The notes beneath the pieces were generated by a model, which was given only the letters and a program-made list of their open reading frames with translations, made no database searches and was not told where the DNA came from. Shown here one piece after another: positions 1 through 7,873 of a stretch of DNA of 64,000 bases. The stretch's first letter is position 1. Each line of letters begins with the position of its first letter. The position numbers and the translations under genes were made by a program. The DNA is from an uncultured SAR116 cluster alpha proteobacterium (lineage in GTDB: Bacteria > Pseudomonadota > Alphaproteobacteria > Puniceispirillales > Marisalimonadaceae): the NCBI GenBank assembly GCA_902619485.1, contig CACNEF010000001.1:186001-250000 (forward strand), written 5' to 3'.

Positions 1-259
1 TATACTCAACAGATCTTGTTGGATAACCAATATATCTGTTGGCAGTCCAATTTAATAAATTATCAGCATGTTCATTAATTCTAAGTGGGTCTTTTCCTAA
101 CAAATAAGGTGCACAACTTTCATGAATGTAACTAACAATGGCATTTGGATTTCTAAAAGTTTCACCCAATCCTGTAATACCTTCGTTAGTATGAATTTTA
201 ACCCATACTAAGTTAGAAAAATTTTTATTTTGTATAGTTTCTATCGCTGTAATTTTCAT
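1..259 (-). CDS. Mandelate racemase/muconate lactonizing enzyme family protein, N-terminal part
   Basis: This gene is cut by the left edge, leaving the first 86 codons. They translate to an enolase-superfamily N-terminal domain: a start MKITAIET, then VWVKIHTNEGITGLGET and a segment APYLLGKDPLRINEH, the usual capping-domain pattern of dehydratases and racemases such as the D-galactonate dehydratase group. The catalytic barrel with its metal ligands lies outside the window, so the substrate cannot be named. The start is the ATG at 259. It is the last gene on the minus strand before the molybdenum block, and its link to that block is unclear. Confidence 0.8.
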   Translation of the reverse strand, partial: MKITAIETIQNKNFSNLVWVKIHTNEGITGLGETFRNPNAIVSYIHESCAPYLLGKDPLRINEHADNLLNWTANRYIGYPTRSVEY

Positions 260-269
260 CAAAAAACTT

Positions 270-371
270 CTATAAACTCGTAATAATGAAAGATTTAATT
301 CCTAAAAAGAAAAAAAATAATGTTAAAATTATCAGAACACCTAACAACCCCATTCCTATTTCTTTCAACAT
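270..371 (-). CDS. Possible 33-residue single-span membrane protein
   Basis: A short open frame runs from ATG 371 to a TAG at 272-270. It encodes 33 residues: a short polar start (MLKEIG), then a continuous hydrophobic stretch from residue 7 to 24 and a short tail. It lies 9 bases downstream of the HTH regulator on the same strand, so it could be co-transcribed. No good Shine-Dalgarno sequence is seen and the region is very T-rich on this strand, so a chance hydrophobic frame is a real alternative. I know of no named family. Confidence 0.3.
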   Translation of the reverse strand: MLKEIGMGLLGVLIILTLFFFFLGIKSFIITSL

Positions 372-380
372 TAATTATAC

Positions 381-1247
381 CTATTTACTATTAAAGTGGA
401 TTACACCAAGATTTTTTATATCATAACCCTTTAAACTTGAAGCAATATCAAAAAATTCAGTAGTTTTAGAAAATTGTAAAAGTTTTTGAAATGGAACTTC
501 AAACCAAGAAAATCTATCAATTACTAAATCAAATCTTTCTTTAACTACTGGAATAAATTTAAGTTTATACTTTTCTGCCTCTGAGGCTATACCTAGAGTT
601 ACATCAGCTTGCCCAGATAAAACTAATGAAACTGCGTCAATTTCAGAATAAACAATTTCTGTTTTAACAAAATCTGATAAATTTAAATTTTCACTTTTTA
701 ACAAATTCTTTAAATAATTATCCGCACCTGAACCAGGTTGTCTAGTGACTAATCTTAGACCTTTAAAATCTGTTATGCTCTTTTTTGGTTCATTAAGAGG
801 TTGAAATATCAAACCTCTTTCTCTTTTTGCCCATTCCATAAGAACAAAATCTTTGTCATTTAAATATTTTTCAACACTAGGAATATTCCATTTTTTTGAG
901 CTAAAATTATAAATATGAAGTCCTGATGCAATTCCTTGGTTTAATTTAAACCTTTCAAGCCCCTTATTACTACCATCAAAAGATAAAGCTATACCTGATC
1001 CAGATTTTTTTATTGCATATTCAAGGAGAGGATCATGACTCCCTAAAATTACATCTGGTAAATAATTTTTATTTTCGACAGAGTTATTATTGCCAGCTAT
1101 CCAGTTAGCCACTTCTTCTTTAGAAAATAATAATTTGCCCATTACTCTCGAAAATGGAACTTCTTCTTTAGAAACTAGATCATAAATTTTTCTTGGTTTA
1201 ACTCTAAGAAACTCCGCTAATTCATCAGTTGTAAAATAATCAGACAA
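381..1247 (-). CDS. HTH regulator with periplasmic-binding-protein-like (molybdate-type) sensor domain
   Basis: Residues 6-50 form an excisionase/MerR-like helix-turn-helix (TTDELAEFLRV, then KLLFSKEEVANWI). Residues 65-285 match the PBP_like domain (COG1910 type), a cytoplasmic relative of molybdate or tungstate binding proteins, with the RQPGSGADNYL segment at 170-179. Known family members sit beside molybdenum-cofactor and formate dehydrogenase genes, and the neighbours here (ModE-like protein, FdhD, MobAB, MoeA) fit that. I infer a regulator that senses molybdate or a related oxyanion. The start is a TTG at 1247 without a clear ribosome binding site. It is divergent from the ModE-like gene, with a 57-base shared promoter region. 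Confidence 0.82.
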   Translation of the reverse strand: MSDYFTTDELAEFLRVKPRKIYDLVSKEEVPFSRVMGKLLFSKEEVANWIAGNNNSVENKNYLPDVILGSHDPLLEYAIKKSGSGIALSFDGSNKGLERFKLNQGIASGLHIYNFSSKKWNIPSVEKYLNDKDFVLMEWAKRERGLIFQPLNEPKKSITDFKGLRLVTRQPGSGADNYLKNLLKSENLNLSDFVKTEIVYSEIDAVSLVLSGQADVTLGIASEAEKYKLKFIPVVKERFDLVIDRFSWFEVPFQKLLQFSKTTEFFDIASSLKGYDIKNLGVIHFNSK

Positions 1248-1292
1248 ATGTTTATACCATAAAAATATTTAGTTTATTTTAGCATTATATTC

Positions 1293-1298
1293 TATAAT
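1293..1298 (+). promoter_or_regulatory. Candidate -10 box of the ModE-like gene (leaderless transcript?)
   Basis: A perfect TATAAT stands six bases before the ATG of the ModE-like gene at 1305. If it is the real -10 element, transcription would begin at or next to the start codon and the mRNA would be leaderless. The -35 position is only T-rich. In so AT-rich a genome a TATAAT can occur by chance, so support is modest. Confidence 0.35.
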
Positions 1299-1304
1299 CA
1301 GTTA

Positions 1305-1691
1305 ATGAAAAGTAGATCAACAAACATAAAACGTTCTTCCTTACCACCCAACTTGGTAAAAGAAAATGAAAATGGTATTCGAATTAAAGTATATATTCAG
1401 GGCCACATGATTGGTGCTGGTAAGATGGAACTTTTCCATTTAGTTCATCAAAAAGGGTCAGTAAGAGCTGCAGCAAATTTCATGGGCATGAGTACCAAGC
1501 GCGCAAAACTTTTGCTCAACACTATAGAAGAAGCATTTCCAACTCCTATTTTAGAAAAGCAAAAAGGAAATAAGGGAACACTTTTAACATCTTTTGGGAA
1601 AGAATTATTAACAAAATATTTAAGCTTAAATAAACATCTATCAGATGAGGCAGAAAATTTTATTCAATGGGCAACTTCTAAACAACGATAA
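1305..1691 (+). CDS. ModE-type winged-helix DNA-binding protein without a molybdate-binding domain
   Basis: The 128-residue protein matches the N-terminal domain of ModE. It contains GAGKMELFHLVHQKGSVRAAA, where an invariant Gly precedes the first helix, followed by MGMSTKRAKLLLNTIEEAF (recognition helix) and the wing around TLLTSFGKELL. Full-length ModE is about 260 residues and ends in two MOP/TOBE domains that bind molybdate; these are absent. The protein may therefore bind DNA but cannot sense molybdate by the classical route. The divergent PBP-like regulator could supply sensing. FdhD follows 15 bases downstream, so both are probably in one operon with mobAB. Confidence 0.82.
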   Translation: MKSRSTNIKRSSLPPNLVKENENGIRIKVYIQGHMIGAGKMELFHLVHQKGSVRAAANFMGMSTKRAKLLLNTIEEAFPTPILEKQKGNKGTLLTSFGKELLTKYLSLNKHLSDEAENFIQWATSKQR

Positions 1692-1706
1692 AAATTAGGT
1701 TTAAAA

Positions 1707-2585
1707 ATGAAAAATAGTAAAGAATTTCTAATATCACCAGATTTAGAGAATGATAATTTAACAAAAGAGATTGAAGGAATTAACGAAGCCGGAGAAAGTA
1801 TAAAACTTCCCGTAGTTAAAGAAATACCTTTAACAATTTATTTAAACAAACAGGAAATAGTCACTGCAATGACACTTGGTGACATGCCTGATCTACTTGC
1901 AGTCGGATATTTATTAAACCAAAATATGCTAAAAAAAAATGATGTAATTTCTGAAGTTACATACGATGAAGACTTACAAGTTGTAATAGTAAGGACAAAA
2001 AGAAAAACAAATTATGAAGAAAAAATGGAAAAGAAAATAAGGACAAGTGGTTGTGCTGTTGGAACAGTGTATGGAGATATAATGGACGATTTCACGTCTA
2101 TAAATCTTGATAAAACAACAAAAATTAAAACTTCTTGGATTTATTCTATTTCCAAAAAAGTTAATACTAGACCTAGTCTTTATCTCAAAGCTGGTGCGTT
2201 ACATGGATGTGTTTTATGTAAAAATGACATCCCACTAGTTTATGTTGAAGATGTTGGAAGACATAATGCAGTTGATAAAATTGCAGGGTGGGTTTTTTTA
2301 AATAATGAAAATACAAGTGATAAAATTTTTTATACTACTGGTAGACTTACATCAGAAATGGTAATTAAAACGGTTCAAATGGGTATTCCTATTTTAATTT
2401 CTAGGTCAGGCTTCACAGAGTCAGGTGTTACACTTGCGAAACAAGCCGGCCTAACATTGATAGGAAGAGCAAAAGGGAAAAGAATGATTATTGCTAATGG
2501 TATTGAAAGAGTAGTTTTCGATAGTGATGTGAAATCAGTAAAAAATGAAGATGTGATGTCAGCACAAAGATCTATAATTAGTTGA
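1707..2585 (+). CDS. fdhD: Formate dehydrogenase accessory sulfurtransferase FdhD
   Basis: FdhD transfers sulfur from a cysteine desulfurase to the bis-MGD cofactor of formate dehydrogenase. The family hallmarks are the Gly/Cys loop near residues 114-120, the EDVGRHNAVDKI motif at 181-192 and the late SRSGFTESG segment. In E. coli the loop holds a CxxC pair. Here only Cys116 remains (SGCAVG), but a second pair, Cys168-x-x-Cys171 in HGCVLCK, lies just before EDVGRHN. This arrangement may replace the missing sulfur relay residue. The gene is followed by mobAB with an 11-base gap, and its dehydrogenase client is encoded at 9819-12710. Confidence 0.93.
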   Translation: MKNSKEFLISPDLENDNLTKEIEGINEAGESIKLPVVKEIPLTIYLNKQEIVTAMTLGDMPDLLAVGYLLNQNMLKKNDVISEVTYDEDLQVVIVRTKRKTNYEEKMEKKIRTSGCAVGTVYGDIMDDFTSINLDKTTKIKTSWIYSISKKVNTRPSLYLKAGALHGCVLCKNDIPLVYVEDVGRHNAVDKIAGWVFLNNENTSDKIFYTTGRLTSEMVIKTVQMGIPILISRSGFTESGVTLAKQAGLTLIGRAKGKRMIIANGIERVVFDSDVKSVKNEDVMSAQRSIIS

Positions 2586-2596
2586 GGCTATGAAAT

Positions 2597-3730
2597 TTGA
2601 AAAATATTAATGAGATTATCCCATGTGTTATCCTTGCAGGAGGAAAAGGAAAAAGAATGGGTGGAAAAGAAAAAGGTCTAATTAATCTCCTTGACAGACC
2701 ACTCATCTCTTATGTTTTAGAGAAAGTTTCGGGAAAAGCTGCTCCCATTGCATTAAATATTAATACTAACTTTGAAAAATTTAAAAATTTTGGTTACGAA
2801 ATTCTTGAAGATCCACTTAAAGGACATCTAGGTCCATTAGTTGGTATTCTGGCTTCCTTGAATTGGGCAAAAAATATTAGGCAAAAGTGGGTTCTCACTC
2901 TACCATGTGATACACCTTTTCTACCTCAAAATTTAATTGAGTCTTTATTGAAAGTAAAAAATGAAAATCCAGATTTAGATCTAGTTGTAGCAAAATCAAG
3001 AGGATTTAACCATCCTGTCATAGCATTATGGAAAACTGACAATAATTTAATATTAAAAAAAGCAATTGAAGAAGGAATTAGAAAAATTGATATTTTTACT
3101 TCTCAACTTAAAACCGCTCATGTAAATTTTGATAAAATTGACGAATCAAAATCTGATCCTTTCACAAATTTAAATTCGCCTAAAGATTTAATTATTGCAA
3201 TGCAAATACTTGGAAAACTTCCACCCATTTTTGGTCTTGCTGGTTGGTCTGGTTCTGGAAAAACAACATTATGTGCTAAATTAATAGAAAATTTCACAAA
3301 AATTGGAATTAATGTAGGAACGCTTAAACACGCTCATCATAAATTTGATATCGATAAACCAGGTAAAGATTCTTACAACCTCAGGAAAGCTGGAGCCCGA
3401 CCAATGATTATTTCATCTAAAGAAAGGTTTGCTCTTGTTCAAGAAAATGACAGTGAAGAAGAAAAAAGTTTATTTGAAATGTTAGAAATTTTTGCAAAAA
3501 GTCCTTTAAATAAATGTGATGTAATTATAGTAGAAGGTTATAAAAACGAACATATTCCTAAACTAGAAGTATTTAGACGCAAAATTGGGAAAACATTTTT
3601 ACATAGTGATGATAATAATATTTTTGCTATAGCTTCAGATGAAAAGTTAAATACAGATATTCCCTCTTTAGATTTAAACAATATAAGTAGTATAACTGAC
3701 TTGTTAATTAAAAAGTTTGAAATTGCTTAA
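2597..3730 (+). CDS. mobA: Fused molybdenum cofactor guanylyltransferase MobA and GTP-binding adaptor MobB
   Basis: Residues 1-205 are MobA, which adds GMP to molybdopterin to form MGD: the N-terminal LAGGKGKRMGGKEKGL signature (13-28) and the acceptor Asp region TLPCDTPFLP (101-110) are intact. Residues 208-377 are MobB, a P-loop GTPase with Walker A GWSGSGKTT at 216-224 and VEGYK later. In E. coli these are separate proteins. The start is the TTG at 2597, because a GAGG at 2584-2587 sits nine bases upstream; the nearby ATG at 2590 runs straight into a stop. It provides bis-MGD for the formate dehydrogenase of this window. Confidence 0.93.
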   Translation: MKNINEIIPCVILAGGKGKRMGGKEKGLINLLDRPLISYVLEKVSGKAAPIALNINTNFEKFKNFGYEILEDPLKGHLGPLVGILASLNWAKNIRQKWVLTLPCDTPFLPQNLIESLLKVKNENPDLDLVVAKSRGFNHPVIALWKTDNNLILKKAIEEGIRKIDIFTSQLKTAHVNFDKIDESKSDPFTNLNSPKDLIIAMQILGKLPPIFGLAGWSGSGKTTLCAKLIENFTKIGINVGTLKHAHHKFDIDKPGKDSYNLRKAGARPMIISSKERFALVQENDSEEEKSLFEMLEIFAKSPLNKCDVIIVEGYKNEHIPKLEVFRRKIGKTFLHSDDNNIFAIASDEKLNTDIPSLDLNNISSITDLLIKKFEIA

Positions 3731-3748
3731 ATACAGACGGAGCAGAAA

Positions 3749-4402
3749 ATGTCTAAGACTGAAACTAATAACAATACTATAAAGCCCAAATTTTTAAATC
3801 TTTGGCCAACTCAGTTTATGGAAATGTCGTTACCTGGACATGAAAACGCAAATTCTGTAATTGCTGATATAGTCCTGTCAAACAATGCTGCACAAGAGAA
3901 TATGACAGAAAATTATATATCTCAAAATATTTTGGAAATGGATCATCCTGCTATGTTTTGGCTAAAACAATGTATTGATAGGGCTGTTTATGATTATGCA
4001 CATCAATCAGGAGTGAATTATGAATTAAACTGGTCTATCCAAGGCTGGGGTAATGTTAATATGAAAGGAGATTATCATAATCTTCATAACCATCCACATT
4101 CTTGGTTGTCAGGAACCTATTATATAAACGTTCCTGACCAATCAGATGCTGAAATATTTAGATCTGATCTTAACCCAGCTTCAATTAGTTTTTTTGATCC
4201 ACGCCCTCAGGCCAATATGAATTCAATAAGAGGTGATAAACAAGTAGACCCTGAACATAGAGTATTACCCAAGTCTGGAGATTTACTTTTATGGCCTGCG
4301 TTCTTGCATCATCTTGTGCATCCAAATATGTCTGATTTTCCAAGAATATCAATTTCTTTTAATGTAATTGTTAAATGGGATAAAAACCTTATACCAAACT
4401 AA
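3749..4402 (+). CDS. 2OG-Fe(II) oxygenase family protein (TIGR02466 / 2OG-FeII_Oxy_5 type)
   Basis: The 217-residue protein has the layout of the TIGR02466 group of 2-oxoglutarate and Fe(II)-dependent oxygenases. It shows a central HNLHNHPHSWLSGTYYI stretch that would carry the first iron ligands, a late LPAFLHHLVHPN-like segment (WPAFLHHLVHPN) with the distal His, and an Arg in RISISFN for 2-oxoglutarate. The substrate is unknown for this family. GGAG upstream at 3738-3741 supports the ATG. It follows mobAB by 18 bases on the same strand and converges on moeA with a 6-base gap. A role in the molybdenum pathway is only suggested by position. Confidence 0.8.
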   Translation: MSKTETNNNTIKPKFLNLWPTQFMEMSLPGHENANSVIADIVLSNNAAQENMTENYISQNILEMDHPAMFWLKQCIDRAVYDYAHQSGVNYELNWSIQGWGNVNMKGDYHNLHNHPHSWLSGTYYINVPDQSDAEIFRSDLNPASISFFDPRPQANMNSIRGDKQVDPEHRVLPKSGDLLLWPAFLHHLVHPNMSDFPRISISFNVIVKWDKNLIPN

Positions 4403-4408
4403 TTTAAA

Positions 4409-5638
4409 TCATAAACATCGATGTTCAAATGGATAAAATTTGAGAAGCTCACCTACTTTTACGGTCTCATAATCCATAGGTATTTCTACTATACCGTCTG
4501 CACCAGTTAATGAAGAAATCACACCTGCTCCTTTTCTTCCATGTATTTTCAAAAAATCTCCATTATCTTTACTTATAATTTTAGCTCTCAAATACTCTGC
4601 TCTACCTTTTCTTTTCCTATGCTCAAAACCTGAGGGAATTTTTACAACCAATGGTTCTAAATCAACACCACCAGCTAGTTTAATTAAGAGTGGTTTTATT
4701 AATAACTTTGAACAAACAAAAGCAGCTACGGGATTTCCTGGCAGACAAAAAATAAATTTGTTTTTCTTTCGTCCAATTGCCATAGGTTTTCCAGGCTTCA
4801 TAGCTAATTGCCAAACTAAACATTCAGCACCCACGTCTTTAATAGCATTTTGCGTATGATCTTCTATTCCGTCTGACGCGCCCCCAGATGAAATGACTAC
4901 GTCATTCTTTGATAAGGCATCAGCAAATTTTCTTGCTAACTCATTTCTATTATCTTTTACTATTCCAAAATCATGTATATTTAAAAATTTATGATCTAAT
5001 AAAGAAAGTAACATTGGTTTATTAGAATCATATATTTGGCCTCTTGATCTTTTGTTAGCTTTACTTGAAACTAACTCATCTCCTGTTGAAATAACTGAAA
5101 TATTTAATTTTTCGTATATATCAATTTGATTATTTCCAGATGCAGCAAGTTGCCCAATATCAGCTGCATTAAGTAATTTTCCTTTTTTAACAACTACCTC
5201 ACCCCTTTTTAAATTTTCGCCTATTGGTCTCATATTTTGATTTTGTATTACTTTTTCGTTAATTATCACTCTATTATTTGATCTCTTACATTTTTCATGC
5301 ATTACGATTGTATCTACACCCTCTGGCATTATAGCACCTGTATAAATTTCTATAGCCTGATGGGGTAAAATTTTCTTTTTGTAAGGGTGTCCTGCTTTCG
5401 CAATGCCAGCAATTTCAAATTCTGTTTCTGGATTACTTAAAAATGTTTGATGTAATATTCCATAACCATCAACTGCTGAGTTTGCAGTTGAAGGTAAGTT
5501 TAACCTACTTTTAATTGTTTTATAATTTATACGTTCTTGAGCTTTATGGATAAGTGATTGTGTCTTTTTATCTTTTTCAACAATTGATTTTTTTAAAAGA
5601 TCTCTTGCAATTTCTAATTTGGTAGGTGTTATTGACAT
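4409..5638 (-). CDS. moeA: Molybdopterin molybdenumtransferase MoeA
   Basis: MoeA inserts molybdate into adenylylated molybdopterin. The 409-residue length is normal. Visible motifs are SAVDGYG (54-60), the TGAIMPEGVDTI segment (100-111), the MoCF-biosynthesis domain with SGGASDG (251-257), KPGKP (281-285) and LPGNPVA (299-305). The C-terminal beta-barrel domain runs from about 325. It lies on the minus strand, convergent with the fdhD-mobAB genes, and the S1 protease gene precedes it by 6 bases, so both may share a transcript. The usual partner MogA or MoaB is not in the window. Confidence 0.93.
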   Translation of the reverse strand: MSITPTKLEIARDLLKKSIVEKDKKTQSLIHKAQERINYKTIKSRLNLPSTANSAVDGYGILHQTFLSNPETEFEIAGIAKAGHPYKKKILPHQAIEIYTGAIMPEGVDTIVMHEKCKRSNNRVIINEKVIQNQNMRPIGENLKRGEVVVKKGKLLNAADIGQLAASGNNQIDIYEKLNISVISTGDELVSSKANKRSRGQIYDSNKPMLLSLLDHKFLNIHDFGIVKDNRNELARKFADALSKNDVVISSGGASDGIEDHTQNAIKDVGAECLVWQLAMKPGKPMAIGRKKNKFIFCLPGNPVAAFVCSKLLIKPLLIKLAGGVDLEPLVVKIPSGFEHRKRKGRAEYLRAKIISKDNGDFLKIHGRKGAGVISSLTGADGIVEIPMDYETVKVGELLKFYPFEHRCL

Positions 5639-5644
5639 AGAATT

Positions 5645-6355
5645 CTATTTTATCTGACTGGCATATTTATTCAAAAACTTTTCTATTAATTTAATGTCAA
5701 TTGCAAAATTAACTCCAGCATCAATATCTGCTTCCTTGGTGTATATTGCATCTACCATACCTATCAGTTGGCCCTCTTTATTTAATAAAGGTGCACCTGA
5801 AGCACCAGGGTTTACTGCTGCATCTGTTTGAATAAAATCCTCAATTGGGTTGAACCCCAATCTTGTTCTATTAAGTCCAGATACTATTCCACATGATAAG
5901 CTTTGACCTAATCCAAAACTATTACCTATTAGACAAACTTCATTACCATATTTTATTTTTTTCTTCGTAACTAGGACACTTTGTCCTTTGTTTTTTGATT
6001 TTAAAATAGCTATATCAGTTTTAAAGTCAGTCAAAATTACATCAACTTTCTCTAATTTATTATTATAATTTTTAATTTCTACTATCTTTGCATTTTTAAT
6101 TACATGCGCGGCTGTAAGTATAAAGTTTGTCATTTTTTCTGTTTTGTTCAATGACAAGTAAAAACCTGTACCAGCTGGGGCAGTTCCAGCTGGGGCTCCA
6201 AAACCGGATTTATTGTACCCTGGCCAAGTTGGCAAAACAACTACGGTTGATTTATGAGCTTTTTCCCATACTTCAGAATAATCATGAGCAAGGGTACTAA
6301 AATTTAATAAGAATATAGTTAAATATAAAAATGATTTGATAGTCTTATTAACCAT
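5645..6355 (-). CDS. Secreted trypsin-like serine protease (S1C-like, no PDZ domain)
   Basis: An N-terminal hydrophobic segment (residues 9-22, with LAHD as a likely cleavage region) suggests export to the periplasm. The chymotrypsin-fold triad is visible: His84 in TAAHVI, Asp114 in TDIAIL and Ser186 in NPGASGAPL. The nucleophile motif has Ala in place of two usual glycines (GNSGGPL in DegP), which may alter the oxyanion hole. The 236-residue length leaves no room for a PDZ domain. It sits between moeA and the formate dehydrogenase operon on the same strand. Periplasmic quality control is a reasonable guess but not shown. Confidence 0.8.
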   Translation of the reverse strand: MVNKTIKSFLYLTIFLLNFSTLAHDYSEVWEKAHKSTVVVLPTWPGYNKSGFGAPAGTAPAGTGFYLSLNKTEKMTNFILTAAHVIKNAKIVEIKNYNNKLEKVDVILTDFKTDIAILKSKNKGQSVLVTKKKIKYGNEVCLIGNSFGLGQSLSCGIVSGLNRTRLGFNPIEDFIQTDAAVNPGASGAPLLNKEGQLIGMVDAIYTKEADIDAGVNFAIDIKLIEKFLNKYASQIK

Positions 6356-6371
6356 CTAAAGATTTATAAGT

Positions 6372-6494
6372 CTATAATCTTACATTTGAACTTGACATAA
6401 CACTTGCAGTATCCATACCCGTACTTGTTAAAATCACGTATACACCTACTCCAACTATTATCGCAAACACACTACTTGTAAAAAACATTTTCAT
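6372..6494 (-). CDS. 40-residue membrane peptide between protease and WD40-cytochrome c genes
   Basis: An open frame from ATG 6494 to TAG 6374-6372 encodes 40 residues. A strong Shine-Dalgarno (AAAGGAG, complement around 6500-6506) lies at a good distance. The peptide begins MKMFFTSS, has one hydrophobic span at about 8-23, and ends in a polar tail MDTASVMSSSNVRL. The good ribosome binding site, the membrane span and the 15-base gap after the WD40-cytochrome gene argue for a real small gene. I do not recognise a named family. A role as a small accessory subunit of the membrane complex is possible. Confidence 0.6.
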   Translation of the reverse strand: MKMFFTSSVFAIIVGVGVYVILTSTGMDTASVMSSSNVRL

Positions 6495-6509
6495 TTTAAA
6501 CTCCTTTGT

Positions 6510-7859
6510 TTAGTTAGTAGCTTTTTTTAAAAACATTACAAGATCTTGTCTATCTTGTATTTTTTTCATTCTTTGTATAGGCATTTTGGTACCTGGTGTC
6601 ACTTTATCAGGGCCCTCATCAAATAGCCTATTAATACTTTCTTCATTCCATATTATATCAGATTCAATTAGAGCTTTTGAATATTTATATCCTTCTAATG
6701 ATCCAGCCTTACGTCCAAAAATTTTATAAAGTGTAGGGCCTGCTCTTTTTTTTCCATTTTCTACAAGAGTATGACAAACACTGCATTTCCTGGCAAATTG
6801 TTTTTCACCGTTACTAACCTCTTTTACAGGGTTAAATCTTCTAGCTGGTCCGGGTCTTTCTAAAAATTTTGGTGGAAAATCAAATATTTGCCACCTTGTT
6901 AAAAAATCGTCTAAACCAGCCACAATTAATGAAGAATCATTAGGAAAAAGAATATTGTCCCATATTGGTCCATTAACAGCATTAAAATCTCTAACTAATG
7001 ACCATTTTTTCGTATCTAATATGATCATTCTTCCTTTTGCATTTCCAAAACTAATCATATTTTCATTTTCTAAATAGTACATTGATAAAATTGGTACTCT
7101 ATCTTCTTTTATATTTAGAATTGTTTCGTCCTTATCAAATTTATTTATTTTTATTTGTCCGTCTGTAGAACCAAAAGCAATAAAATTAAGTTTTTCATCT
7201 ACTTCAAACTTTGAAATTCCCCAACCATTTTTAACAATTGGCCTTACATACTCTCCACTATTGGCTTTCCAAAGCTTTATATCACCATCATATCCTGAAC
7301 TATAAATATGTTTGTTATCCTTTGAGTATTTAACAGCATATACAGGTCCTTTGTGACCTACCAAAGAGTTAATCTGTTTTCTTTTTTTTAAGTCCCATAC
7401 TCCTACAGTTCCATCCCAACTTGCCGATATTAAATATCTACCATTATTTGAAAATTCTAAATCTGCAATTTTACCTCTATGATTTCCTAATTTAATTGGC
7501 TGTATTTCTTCATTTAAATTATTAATATCCTTTAATGCCCACAATAAAATATTATTGTCATCCCCTCCTGACGCTAAAAAGTCATTATTTGGTGAAAATT
7601 TTACAGTGTTAACAGCTGCATCATGACCAATCAAAGTTAATTTTTCTTTAATTGGATTTAGGTCCCAAATTACAACTGAATAATCAAAGCTAGCACTTGC
7701 CATTAAATTATTACTTGCAGATACAGCTAAACCCTTAACAGGACCACCGTGGGCAGTATATTGCTCAATACTATGTGAAGTTTTAATTAATAATAAGAAA
7801 GATACCATAATCAATTTAATAATTATGATATCTTTTAAGAAAATTTTTTTAGGTAGCAT
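6510..7859 (-). CDS. Exported WD40-repeat protein with C-terminal cytochrome c domain
   Basis: The 449-residue protein starts with an export signal (residues 12-30). Residues 35-325 hold WD40 repeats with typical ends (VIWDLNP, LLWALKD, GVWDLKK, KLWKANS), forming a probable beta-propeller. A class I cytochrome c domain follows: heme attachment CSVCH at 359-363 and a likely axial Met426 in TKMPIQRM. It should act in the periplasm. Its gene follows the gamma subunit of formate dehydrogenase by 14 bases on the same strand, so it may be an electron acceptor or docking partner for that complex. That role is inferred from position alone. Confidence 0.85.
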   Translation of the reverse strand: MLPKKIFLKDIIIIKLIMVSFLLLIKTSHSIEQYTAHGGPVKGLAVSASNNLMASASFDYSVVIWDLNPIKEKLTLIGHDAAVNTVKFSPNNDFLASGGDDNNILLWALKDINNLNEEIQPIKLGNHRGKIADLEFSNNGRYLISASWDGTVGVWDLKKRKQINSLVGHKGPVYAVKYSKDNKHIYSSGYDGDIKLWKANSGEYVRPIVKNGWGISKFEVDEKLNFIAFGSTDGQIKINKFDKDETILNIKEDRVPILSMYYLENENMISFGNAKGRMIILDTKKWSLVRDFNAVNGPIWDNILFPNDSSLIVAGLDDFLTRWQIFDFPPKFLERPGPARRFNPVKEVSNGEKQFARKCSVCHTLVENGKKRAGPTLYKIFGRKAGSLEGYKYSKALIESDIIWNEESINRLFDEGPDKVTPGTKMPIQRMKKIQDRQDLVMFLKKATN

Positions 7860-7873
7860 TTACTATAATATTT

